The notes beneath the pieces are model-generated. The model saw only the letters and a list, made by a program, of their open reading frames with translations. It ran no database searches and was not told the origin of the DNA. Below, piece by piece: positions 8,866 to 15,330 of a stretch of DNA of 48,101 bases. The DNA comes from Alcaligenaceae bacterium. Its GTDB lineage: Bacteria; Pseudomonadota; Gammaproteobacteria; Burkholderiales; Burkholderiaceae_B. Position 1 is the stretch's first letter. Each line of letters opens with the position of its first letter. The DNA is taken from positions 69,938 through 118,038 of the forward strand of contig CANCMG010000002.1 of the NCBI GenBank assembly GCA_947378965.1, written 5' to 3'. Position numbers and translations under genes: made by a program.

Positions 8866-8907
8866 GTTCGTATACTGATTGTTCGTATACTGACAGTTGA
8901 TTGTCAA
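8866..8907 (-). promoter_or_regulatory. Candidate promoter and operators upstream of the MarR gene
   Basis: Two exact copies of 'gttcgtatactga' lie at 8866-8878 and 8881-8893, spaced 15 bp apart, each carrying the palindrome gtatac. Next to them is TGACA-N6-TGTCA (8891-8906). On the minus strand TTGACA (8907-8902) forms a consensus -35 box; AACAAT (8883-8878), 18 bp on, is a possible -10. The repeated element therefore overlaps the presumed core promoter, as expected for an autorepressor. The repeats are seen directly; the promoter and regulator link are inferred. Confidence 0.6.
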
Positions 8908-8961
8908 ACCAAGCTAGCCGTGTTGTCAAGTAAAAATCAGGCAGGGTTTACGCGCATTCAG

Positions 8962-10236
8962 TTAAAGCAAACTATCCGCCCAAATATTGCGGGCCCAGCC
9001 CCAGGCATAGACGCCCTCTAGCTCGCTAGGCGCCAATGACACACCGCCCGAACCCGCGACAGTTTTATACGTCTTGTCTGGCGCGCTGTACTGATGAACA
9101 CTGGCCACATGCACGACTTTTGTCGCATCGACAAAGCTGTAGCAAGTGTTGGTTAACACTGGCTGAGGGTTAAGGGCAAACCCTTGCAACTCAGCCACAA
9201 TGGCGGCCGCAGCAACCTTGGCATGCTGATTTGCCATATGTGCCGACTTTGGCATAAAGGCCGCATTTTGTGTCGAATCCCCCAAAACATGAATATCTTT
9301 GGCTGCCGTTGATTCGAAGTTCAAAAAATTCACCTGCGCCCAGCGTTTATTTGAATTGGCCAAGCCCGCTTGCACAATTAACTCGGCCGCACGCATGCGT
9401 GGCAAAACATTTAACACGTCTGCCCGCACTGACTCTTGAATATCGAAGCGAAGCGTCTTGGTCGAGGCCTCAACTCTGACCAGATTATGCGATGCGCGAT
9501 ACTCAATCATGCCTGGGTATAAATCAGCCCAAGCCTTCTTAAATAACCCAGGCTTTGACACGACATCTTCGTTCGCATCCAAAATCAAGACCTTAGATTT
9601 GGGTTTATGCTTTTTAAAATAGGCGGCCACTTGGCAAGCTCGCTCGTACGGACCGGGCGGGCATCTAAAAGGCGCCTCTGGGATGCTCAGCGCAAATACG
9701 CCACCATCCGGCATATCTTGTAGTTGCTTTTGTAATGCAAGCGTTTCGGGCCCCGCCTTCCAGGCCTGGAGCGTCGCTCCCGCCTCGTTAGCCTGCACCA
9801 AGCCTTCGATACTGTCCATCATCAAGCCAATGCCTGGCGACAACACCAATTTATCGTAGCCAAGAGTCTTGCCAGATTTCAATTGAATAATTTTTTTAGT
9901 GGGATCAATGACCATCACCCAATCGCGCACCAGCGAGACGCCGTGCCGCTTTTGCAAAGCGTCGTAAGACACGCTCAGCTCAGCTAACGTACTTGACCCC
10001 CCAAGTACCAAGTTAGAAAGGGGGCACGACACAAACGACTGCTCGGGTTCGATCAGAGTGACATTCGCGGTGTGATCAGACAAGAGGCGAAGATATTTTG
10101 CCGCTGTGGCCCCGCCATAGCCGGCCCCTACCACCAGCACTTGAGCCGTTTTCAAGTTGGCACGAACAACCATGGGAAACGCCAGACCGGCGGCCATCAG
10201 TGTGCCAGTACGATTTAAAAACTGACGACGTTTCAT
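8962..10236 (-). CDS. soxF: FAD-dependent sulfide dehydrogenase flavoprotein (SoxF/FccB)
   Basis: 424 residues, matching the flavocytochrome c sulfide dehydrogenase flavoprotein. A Tat leader is clear ('MKRRQFLNRTGTLMAAGLAF'). The FAD dinucleotide fold follows at 36-50 ('VGAGYGGATAAKYLR'). Conserved cysteines are C71 in 'SFVSCPLSNL', C192 and C201 in 'RCPPGPYERAC', and C365 in 'TNTCYSFVD'; C192 and C365 fit the redox-active pair that attacks sulfide. The enzyme is periplasmic and oxidises sulfide or a persulfide, passing electrons to a cytochrome c. No soxE/fccA-type cytochrome gene is adjacent, so SoxXA or a soluble cytochrome may accept electrons. The ATG at 10236 has GAGGT seven bases upstream and lies 22 bp after soxA; an upstream in-frame GTG would overlap soxA and adds no recognisable sequence. 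Confidence 0.9.
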   Translation of the reverse strand: MKRRQFLNRTGTLMAAGLAFPMVVRANLKTAQVLVVGAGYGGATAAKYLRLLSDHTANVTLIEPEQSFVSCPLSNLVLGGSSTLAELSVSYDALQKRHGVSLVRDWVMVIDPTKKIIQLKSGKTLGYDKLVLSPGIGLMMDSIEGLVQANEAGATLQAWKAGPETLALQKQLQDMPDGGVFALSIPEAPFRCPPGPYERACQVAAYFKKHKPKSKVLILDANEDVVSKPGLFKKAWADLYPGMIEYRASHNLVRVEASTKTLRFDIQESVRADVLNVLPRMRAAELIVQAGLANSNKRWAQVNFLNFESTAAKDIHVLGDSTQNAAFMPKSAHMANQHAKVAAAAIVAELQGFALNPQPVLTNTCYSFVDATKVVHVASVHQYSAPDKTYKTVAGSGGVSLAPSELEGVYAWGWARNIWADSLL

Positions 10237-10258
10237 GGTATGACCTCGAGATAGTCTA

Positions 10259-11206
10259 TTAGGGACGAACGCCGGGGCTTTCAACCAGCATTGCACGTGC
10301 GCGCCAGGCTAAAAACAATTCAAGCTCAAGGAACTCGTTCGAGCCAAAGGCATAAGGCTCTGCACGCACGCCCACCATGCAATTACGCAAGCGCCGCTCA
10401 AGCGACCCCACTGCTTGCCATTCAAGCCGATAGATAGGATAAGCCGTTGGATGGGCCTGTGGGATAGGATTGCCCGCAAGCTTTTGCCCTGCACGCTCGG
10501 CGTGACATTGAGCGCAAGACAGGTTTAACTGGCCCATGCGCTGATTAAACAAGCGTTGGCCTGAAGCCAGTGCCTTTTCATTGGCAGGTGTGCGCTCAAC
10601 CGTAATCGGCATGCCCTTTGACTGCGTCGCAACATAAGCTGACAGCGCCAACAGCGGTTTACTTTCAAAAGCAAAAGGCGTGGCGGCTTGGTGCTCAGTG
10701 CGACAATGGTTGATACGCCCTTCAAGATTTAATAACTGACCCGTAGAATTAGCCTTGGGGAAACTTGCCGCGACACCTTTCATGGTTACCGTAGCATCAC
10801 CATGGCACGACGCACATGACTGATTTTTTTTACCAGCGAGCTCTCGCCATAAGACTTCACCATCTAATACAGCAAAGGTTGCTGGATTTAGACTTGGATC
10901 ATCTTGCATCGCCTTGGTGTCAGGCGACATCAATACGTAGCTGGATTGGCGCTCGGCGCCAACGGGGTCGACTTGAGACGACGCGTTAAAGGACAACAGC
11001 GTAGCGAGCGACAACAATACACTTAACAGATAAGACGAAGGAAATCGCTGCGCTCGAGGGGTCTCATCCCGTGGAGGCATCTCGTTATGCTGAAGCATCT
11101 CATCGCGCTGAAGCATCTCATCGCACTGAAGCATCTCGTTATGCTGAAGCATCTCATCGCACTGAAGCATCTCGTTACGCTGAAGCATCTCGTTGCGCTG
11201 AGGCAT
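10259..11206 (-). CDS. soxA: SoxA, dihaem cytochrome c subunit of the SoxAX complex
   Basis: 315 residues if translation starts at the ATG overlapping the soxZ stop (TGATG). Two haem c sites are visible, 'CASCHG' (C131, C134, H135) and 'CAQCH' (C231, C234, H235), plus C168 and C276. C276, in 'LRNCMVGVRAEPYAFGSNE', is the conserved cysteine that carries the persulfide and ligates the haem. SoxAX joins a sulfur substrate oxidatively to the SoxY cysteine in the periplasm. A signal peptide lies at about 52-78 ('SYLLSVLLSLATLLSFNASS'). The oddity is ahead of it: about 43 residues made of hexapeptide repeats (MLQxxE), encoded by an 18-bp tandem array. Each repeat carries an in-frame ATG, so the real start may be the last one at 11080, giving 273 residues and a normal leader. 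No clear ribosome site favours either choice. Confidence 0.9.
   Translation of the reverse strand: MPQRNEMLQRNEMLQCDEMLQHNEMLQCDEMLQRDEMLQHNEMPPRDETPRAQRFPSSYLLSVLLSLATLLSFNASSQVDPVGAERQSSYVLMSPDTKAMQDDPSLNPATFAVLDGEVLWRELAGKKNQSCASCHGDATVTMKGVAASFPKANSTGQLLNLEGRINHCRTEHQAATPFAFESKPLLALSAYVATQSKGMPITVERTPANEKALASGQRLFNQRMGQLNLSCAQCHAERAGQKLAGNPIPQAHPTAYPIYRLEWQAVGSLERRLRNCMVGVRAEPYAFGSNEFLELELFLAWRARAMLVESPGVRP
11073..11198. repeat. Tandem array, seven units of 18 bp, inside the 5' end of soxA
   Basis: Seven 18-bp units start at 11073, 11091, 11109, 11127, 11145, 11163 and 11181, and a partial copy reaches 11210. The unit reads 'tgaagcatctcatcgcac' with variants at a few positions (cat/gtt, gca/gcg/tgc/acg). 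The period is a multiple of three, so the soxA frame stays open through the array and encodes MLQ(R/C/H)(N/D)E repeats, with one ATG per unit. Copy-number change would alter the N-terminus, or the number of possible starts, without a frameshift. Confidence 0.92.
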
Positions 11207-11535
11207 CAAGTCACTGTGAGCGTACTGGTCGTACCCGAGGCGTAGCCGTTATCTCCGGACCATTTAAATTCTAAGGTACCGGTCTCAGTCGCAACGGTCG
11301 TAAACACAATCAACGGATTCGCGCCCATCGCAGGATGCAACTCGACACGAAAGACTTCGACGCCGTTATAGATGCACAGAAAATCACGAATAATGTCTCG
11401 CGGTACTCGCTGGCCGGTTTCGGTATGACGAAAGCCAGACTCCATATCGTGCTGCACAATGATGCGAATCTCAAGGATCTCGCCTTTTTTAGCCGTTGCC
11501 GGCATCGTGACAATCGTACGAGAGGTCTTACTCAC
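11206..11535 (-). CDS. soxZ: SoxZ, sulfur-carrier partner subunit
   Basis: 109 residues with the SoxZ immunoglobulin-like fold pattern: 'TMPATAKKGEILEIRIIVQH', 'MESGFRHTETGQRVPRDIIR', 'FRVELHPAMGANPLIVFTT' and 'TGTLEFKWSGDNGY'. SoxZ pairs with SoxY to form the periplasmic carrier on which sulfur intermediates are processed. The start is GTG at 11535, one base after the soxY stop, with GAGG at good distance inside the soxY end; an open frame extends to a TTG further upstream inside soxY but is unlikely to be used. The gene has no signal peptide, as usual, because SoxZ travels to the periplasm bound to the Tat-exported SoxY. Its stop overlaps the candidate soxA ATG. Confidence 0.92.
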   Translation of the reverse strand: MSKTSRTIVTMPATAKKGEILEIRIIVQHDMESGFRHTETGQRVPRDIIRDFLCIYNGVEVFRVELHPAMGANPLIVFTTVATETGTLEFKWSGDNGYASGTTSTLTVT

Positions 11536-11536
11536 A

Positions 11537-11980
11537 TTACACCTCGGTGCAGGCTGCAAGCGTCACTAAGGTCGCCGCGTCACCTTGCCAAAAAGACCCA
11601 TCATTCATTTGCGCGATTGCCCGCACGCGCTGCGAATCGCCTAAACGAATGCGAGTGGTAATTGCTGCACGCCCAGCACGAGGCGACAAGAAAAAACTCA
11701 CTACGTTCGGCAAGGGGTTACCCTCAGCCACGATATGAATCGCACGCACGTAATCCGTCTCGGTCATCGGGCTTTGCACTGCGACCTTCATGGTGACTAG
11801 ATTACCGTTCTCAACCAACGGTGGGATCTCGAGCGTGACGCGTCCAACCTTCGCTGCTTGACCACCCAAAATTTTATCAACGGCTTGCGTGGCGTCATCG
11901 ACGGTCGCAAAGGCGTTGAAGGAAGGCAACACACTAGCGGCTGCCGCACCCATTACAAAAGTTCTTCGAGTGATTGTCAC
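11537..11980 (-). CDS. soxY: SoxY, covalent sulfur-carrier protein with atypical C-terminus
   Basis: 147 residues. A Tat leader opens the protein ('MTITRRTFVMGAAAASVLPS', cleavage near AFA), followed by the SoxY domain ('VGRVTLEIPPLVENGNLVTM', 'VQSPMTETDYVRAIHIVAEG', 'NPLPNVVSFFLSPRAGRA', 'TRIRLGDSQRVRAIAQMNDG'). In characterised SoxY proteins the C-terminus is GGCGG, a flexible arm whose Cys binds the sulfur substrate. Here the protein ends VTLAACTEV: the Cys is kept, but the flanking glycines are Ala-Ala and Thr-Glu-Val. The arm may be stiffer or may carry other substrates. The start is GTG at 11980, overlapping the soxX stop by four bases (GTGA), showing tight coupling. The family is sure; the effect of the altered arm is inference. 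Confidence 0.92.
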   Translation of the reverse strand: MTITRRTFVMGAAAASVLPSFNAFATVDDATQAVDKILGGQAAKVGRVTLEIPPLVENGNLVTMKVAVQSPMTETDYVRAIHIVAEGNPLPNVVSFFLSPRAGRAAITTRIRLGDSQRVRAIAQMNDGSFWQGDAATLVTLAACTEV

Positions 11981-12417
11981 TGTTTTAAGCTCACTAAAAA
12001 AGCTACAACGTCTTCAATGTCTTGCGCAGTCAAGATCGACTTGCCTGCAAACTGCGGTGCAATCCGAGTCAAACCCTCGGCACGAAAATAAGAGGGCATG
12101 ATGGTATCCGGATTAAACCGGCTCGGATCGACGATTCGGGCGCGCAACTGCTCTGCCGACAAACCCGCCGAACTTGCTGCCAAATCAGGGGCGAGCGTGC
12201 CCTGAAAACGCTCTTCAGGAAACGGCCCGCTATGACACAAGATGCACAAGCCGCCTTGACGACTTAATACTAGAGCGCGCCCACGCACGACATCACCCGC
12301 TTGCCCCGACAGGGATGCGTTGATCCCATCACCGACAAAGACCTGCGCATGCAGGGGGTTGGTACAGGCAAGCCAGACACTGGCGACTAACGCCCACCCA
12401 ACACCCCGCTTTGTCAT
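11977..12417 (-). CDS. soxX: SoxX, monohaem cytochrome c subunit of the SoxAX complex
   Basis: 146 residues with a Sec signal peptide (about 1-24, ending LHA) and one haem c site, 'CILCH' (C58, C61, H62). The likely axial Met is M107 in 'PDTIMPSYFR', and 'LTAQDIEDVVAFLVSLKQ' is the typical SoxX C-terminal helix. With SoxA it forms the periplasmic complex that loads sulfur substrates onto SoxY. Its ATG at 12417 overlaps by four bases (ATGA) the stop of the molybdenum hydroxylase large subunit, so it is translated from the same messenger. That places a sulfur-oxidation gene directly in a hydroxylase operon. SoxX may also be a route for hydroxylase electrons to the respiratory chain; this is a guess from position only. 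Confidence 0.92.
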   Translation of the reverse strand: MTKRGVGWALVASVWLACTNPLHAQVFVGDGINASLSGQAGDVVRGRALVLSRQGGLCILCHSGPFPEERFQGTLAPDLAASSAGLSAEQLRARIVDPSRFNPDTIMPSYFRAEGLTRIAPQFAGKSILTAQDIEDVVAFLVSLKQ

Positions 12418-14603
12418 ACCAAGGTCATACCACTATTTTTCAAAGGCACATTACGCAAACGCTTACCCGTCGCGCGATAAATCGCGTTGAGCACGGCGGG
12501 CGCTGCGACACAAATTGTGGGTTCGCCAATACCGCCCCACTCTTTGCCACCGCCTTCAATAATAATGGTTTCAACTTTAGGCATCTGTGCAAGGCGGATC
12601 GACCCAAACGTATCAAAGTTTTTCTGTTCGATACGACCGTCTTTCACGGTGCACTCTTCTTCAAACAAAGCCGACAAACCGTACACAAACGAGCCAGACA
12701 CTTGACGCTGAATTTGCGCAGGGTTTACGGCATAACCGCAGTCGGTAGCTGCAACAATGCGATGAATCTTGACCTTGGTACCGTCAGTCACAGACAGTTC
12801 GCACGCAGCCGCCACATAGCTGCCAAACGCCGTCATCTGCGCGATACCTCGAAATACTCCGGGTGCAGCAGGTTTGTTCCAACCAATGCCTTCAGCGGCG
12901 GCGTTGAGCACCGCCAGATTACGCGGGAACTTACCCATAAATTTACGACGAAACTCAACGGGATCAACACCGGCCGTTTCAGCGAGTTCATCCATAAAGC
13001 ATTCGATGAATACCGCATTTTGGTTGACGTTCACGCCACGCCAAAAACCTGGCGGCACGTGCGTGTTGCGCATCGCGTGATCCATCAACTGATTCGGAAA
13101 CTCGTAACCGAAGCCATGCTCGCCACCGTCAAATACGCCTTGAAAGACCAAAGGATCACGGCCTTTCTGTTGTTCAACGACCGCAGGGCGCACCGCCGCC
13201 AAGATCGACTGACCCGACAAGCGCATATGCACGCCGGTCAAGTTTTTATCCTTGTCAAACGAACCGGTCAGCTTGCACATCATGACGGGATGATAACGAC
13301 CCTGCGTCATATCCTCTTCGCGTGTCCAGATCAGTTTGATCGGAGTACCTGGCATTTGCTTAGCGATATTGACAGCTTGGGTGGTGTAGTCTTGGAACGC
13401 GCCACGGCGACCGAAACCGCCGCCAAGATTGATTTTGTAAACCTCACACTTCTCAGCGACCAAGCCTGAGGCAGCAATGACAGCCGCCAATGAGGCCTCA
13501 CCGTCTTGGGTTGGCACCCAGGCTTCGCAACGCTCTGGTGTCCACTTCGCCGTAGCGTTCATGGGCTCCATCGGGGCGTGATTCAAGAACGGATAAAAGT
13601 AAGTTGCCTCGGTCTTGTTAACAGCGGCGGTAATCGCAGCTTTAGTATCACCACGCGTGTTGCCAACAAAAGCCTGCTCTGCAGTCAAACCCTCTACGAG
13701 CGTCTTGGCAATCGAAGCGCTTGACACGGTTGCATTTGGACCCTCGTCCCACACAATGGCAACTTGATCGAGCGCTGTCTTAGCAATCCAGAAAGTCTCG
13801 GCCACCACAGCAACAGCGGTTTCACCCACCTTCATGACCTTCTTCACGCCCTTCATGCCGGTGACTTTGCTGTCATCAAAGCTTTTGAGCTTGCCGCCAA
13901 AAACGGGGCACTCTTTGATGGTGGCGACCAACATGCCAGGCATCGTTAAATCCATACCGTAAACCTGCTTGCCGGTCACCTTGTCGGCAAAGGTGTCGAT
14001 GCGGTTCATCGACTTACCGATAATCTTCCACTGTTTCGGGTCTTTGAGCGTAATCTCTGTGGGGACAGCAATCTTTGATGCTGCCTCAGCCACTTTACCG
14101 AACGCCACTTTACGACCGCTTGGCGTGTGCGTGATGACGCTTTCGGCGGCCACACACTCTGCAACTGGTACTTTCCACTCGTCGGCAGCAGCTTGAACCA
14201 ACATCATGCGGGCAGCAGCGCCGCCTTTGCGAACATATTGTTCTGAGGTGCGGATACCGCGGCTACCACCGGTCGAAAAATCACCCCAAATACGCTTGCG
14301 CTTGAGGCTCTCGCCAGGCGTTGGATATTCAACCGTGACTTTGCTCCAGGCGCACTCAAGCTCTTCGGCAACCATCTGTGCCAAGCCCGTAATGGTGCCC
14401 TGACCCATCTCTGAGCGCACGACACGCACAATGACAGTGTCGTCGGGTTTGATCACCACCCAAGCACCGATTTCTGGGGTTGACTCTGCGGCAAGCGCTG
14501 AGCCCATAAAAGGAATATGTAAGCCAAGTGCCAGGCCACTACTGACGGCAGTGGTGCCAACAATAAACTGACGACGTGAAGGATTCGGGACGCGTGCATT
14601 CAT
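12414..14603 (-). CDS. Molybdenum hydroxylase large subunit, isoquinoline 1-oxidoreductase beta type (copy 2)
   Basis: 729 residues from the ATG at 14603, ten bases after the small-subunit stop. The open frame runs further upstream inside the small subunit, but that part has no family similarity. A Tat leader is clear ('SRRQFIVGTTAVSSGLALG', cleavage near ALA). Molybdopterin-binding marks are 'RSEMGQGTITGLAQMVAEEL', 'NLGGGFGRRGAFQDY', 'HAPMEPMNATA' and the C-terminal 'WGGIGEPTICVAAPAVLNAI', whose Glu in GEP is the catalytic base. This IorB/QorL-like class is periplasmic and hydroxylates aldehydes or N-heterocycles, usually passing electrons through its 2Fe-2S partner to a cytochrome c. Its stop overlaps the soxX start. 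It resembles the 748-residue large subunit further upstream (15331-17577) along its whole length, so the pairs arose by duplication. The substrate is unknown. Confidence 0.9.
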   Translation of the reverse strand: MNARVPNPSRRQFIVGTTAVSSGLALGLHIPFMGSALAAESTPEIGAWVVIKPDDTVIVRVVRSEMGQGTITGLAQMVAEELECAWSKVTVEYPTPGESLKRKRIWGDFSTGGSRGIRTSEQYVRKGGAAARMMLVQAAADEWKVPVAECVAAESVITHTPSGRKVAFGKVAEAASKIAVPTEITLKDPKQWKIIGKSMNRIDTFADKVTGKQVYGMDLTMPGMLVATIKECPVFGGKLKSFDDSKVTGMKGVKKVMKVGETAVAVVAETFWIAKTALDQVAIVWDEGPNATVSSASIAKTLVEGLTAEQAFVGNTRGDTKAAITAAVNKTEATYFYPFLNHAPMEPMNATAKWTPERCEAWVPTQDGEASLAAVIAASGLVAEKCEVYKINLGGGFGRRGAFQDYTTQAVNIAKQMPGTPIKLIWTREEDMTQGRYHPVMMCKLTGSFDKDKNLTGVHMRLSGQSILAAVRPAVVEQQKGRDPLVFQGVFDGGEHGFGYEFPNQLMDHAMRNTHVPPGFWRGVNVNQNAVFIECFMDELAETAGVDPVEFRRKFMGKFPRNLAVLNAAAEGIGWNKPAAPGVFRGIAQMTAFGSYVAAACELSVTDGTKVKIHRIVAATDCGYAVNPAQIQRQVSGSFVYGLSALFEEECTVKDGRIEQKNFDTFGSIRLAQMPKVETIIIEGGGKEWGGIGEPTICVAAPAVLNAIYRATGKRLRNVPLKNSGMTLV

Positions 14604-14613
14604 AGTTGACCCC

Positions 14614-15066
14614 TTAAGCTTTAGCGACTGAGTGAATCGCGGCGCGAACTTCTTGAAAGCTGCCGCAACGACAAATATTAGTGATCGCCGCATCAATATC
14701 GGCATCGGTAGGCTTAGGCGTTTTGGCCAGCAAATCAGTCGCCGCCATCAGCATGCCTGACTGACAAAAGCCGCACTGTGGGACTTGATGTTCAATCCAA
14801 GCTTGCTGCAACTGTGTTAGTTTGCCGTCTTTAGCCAAGCCTTCAATCGTTTGAATTTGCTTACCTACCGCTGCACTCACGGGCAGCACACACGAACGAA
14901 TCGCAGCACCGTCCATCATGATCGTACAGGCGCCACACTGAGCAATACCACAACCGTATTTGGTGCCGGTTAAGCCCACTTGCTCACGAATCACCCACAG
15001 CAAGGGGGTATTTGGATCGACATCGACGCTATGCGCTTTGCCGTTTACGGTTAACTGAATCGCCAT
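14614..15066 (-). CDS. Molybdenum hydroxylase small subunit, 2 x 2Fe-2S (copy 2)
   Basis: 150 residues. The plant-type ferredoxin cluster is held by C39, C44, C47 and C59 ('YGCGIAQCGACTIMMDG'), the second cluster by C98, C101, C132 and C134 ('CGFCQSGM' and 'ICRCGS'). It carries electrons from the molybdenum site of the large subunit that follows ten bases downstream. It has no signal peptide and presumably crosses the membrane with the Tat-exported large subunit. AGGAG lies upstream of the ATG at 15066. The 264-bp space before it, down from the other hydroxylase pair, is AT-rich near the start and may hold the promoter of the hydroxylase-sox operon, though I see no convincing -35/-10 pair. 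Confidence 0.92.
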   Translation of the reverse strand: MAIQLTVNGKAHSVDVDPNTPLLWVIREQVGLTGTKYGCGIAQCGACTIMMDGAAIRSCVLPVSAAVGKQIQTIEGLAKDGKLTQLQQAWIEHQVPQCGFCQSGMLMAATDLLAKTPKPTDADIDAAITNICRCGSFQEVRAAIHSVAKA

Positions 15067-15330
15067 CGAGAGACTCCTGAATGTTGACTAAAAAAATCGA
15101 TTAAATGTACGAAAAAAAGGACGACAACACGATCCTGTACCTACTCAATAAACGCGCTAGGGGACCGCATTGAAGGACCCGTTTTGCGCTCAACAAGCGA
15201 ACCCTACGAACCGGGCTCGTTTGCATTAAACAATTCTGGGCAAATACTTTCAGTGCGCACCCGTTGATCTGAGTTTATCTCTAAAAAATGACAAGAATAG
15301 ACTCAACTTTACGATATCGACTCTGCCACG

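Noticed and set aside
11071-11274. A plus-strand frame encoding EAS-rich peptide repeats
   Set aside because: It is only the other strand of the 18-bp array within soxA; no ribosome site and no sequence beyond the repeat supports it.
8962-12417. Complete thiosulfate-oxidising Sox system
   Set aside because: soxB, soxC, soxD, soxV and soxW are not found in the window; only XYZA and the flavoprotein are present.
12411-13469. A 352-residue open frame on the plus strand opposite the molybdenum hydroxylase large subunit
   Set aside because: It is antisense to a clear hydroxylase gene, has no recognisable motif, and its composition is what the reverse complement of GC-rich coding sequence gives.
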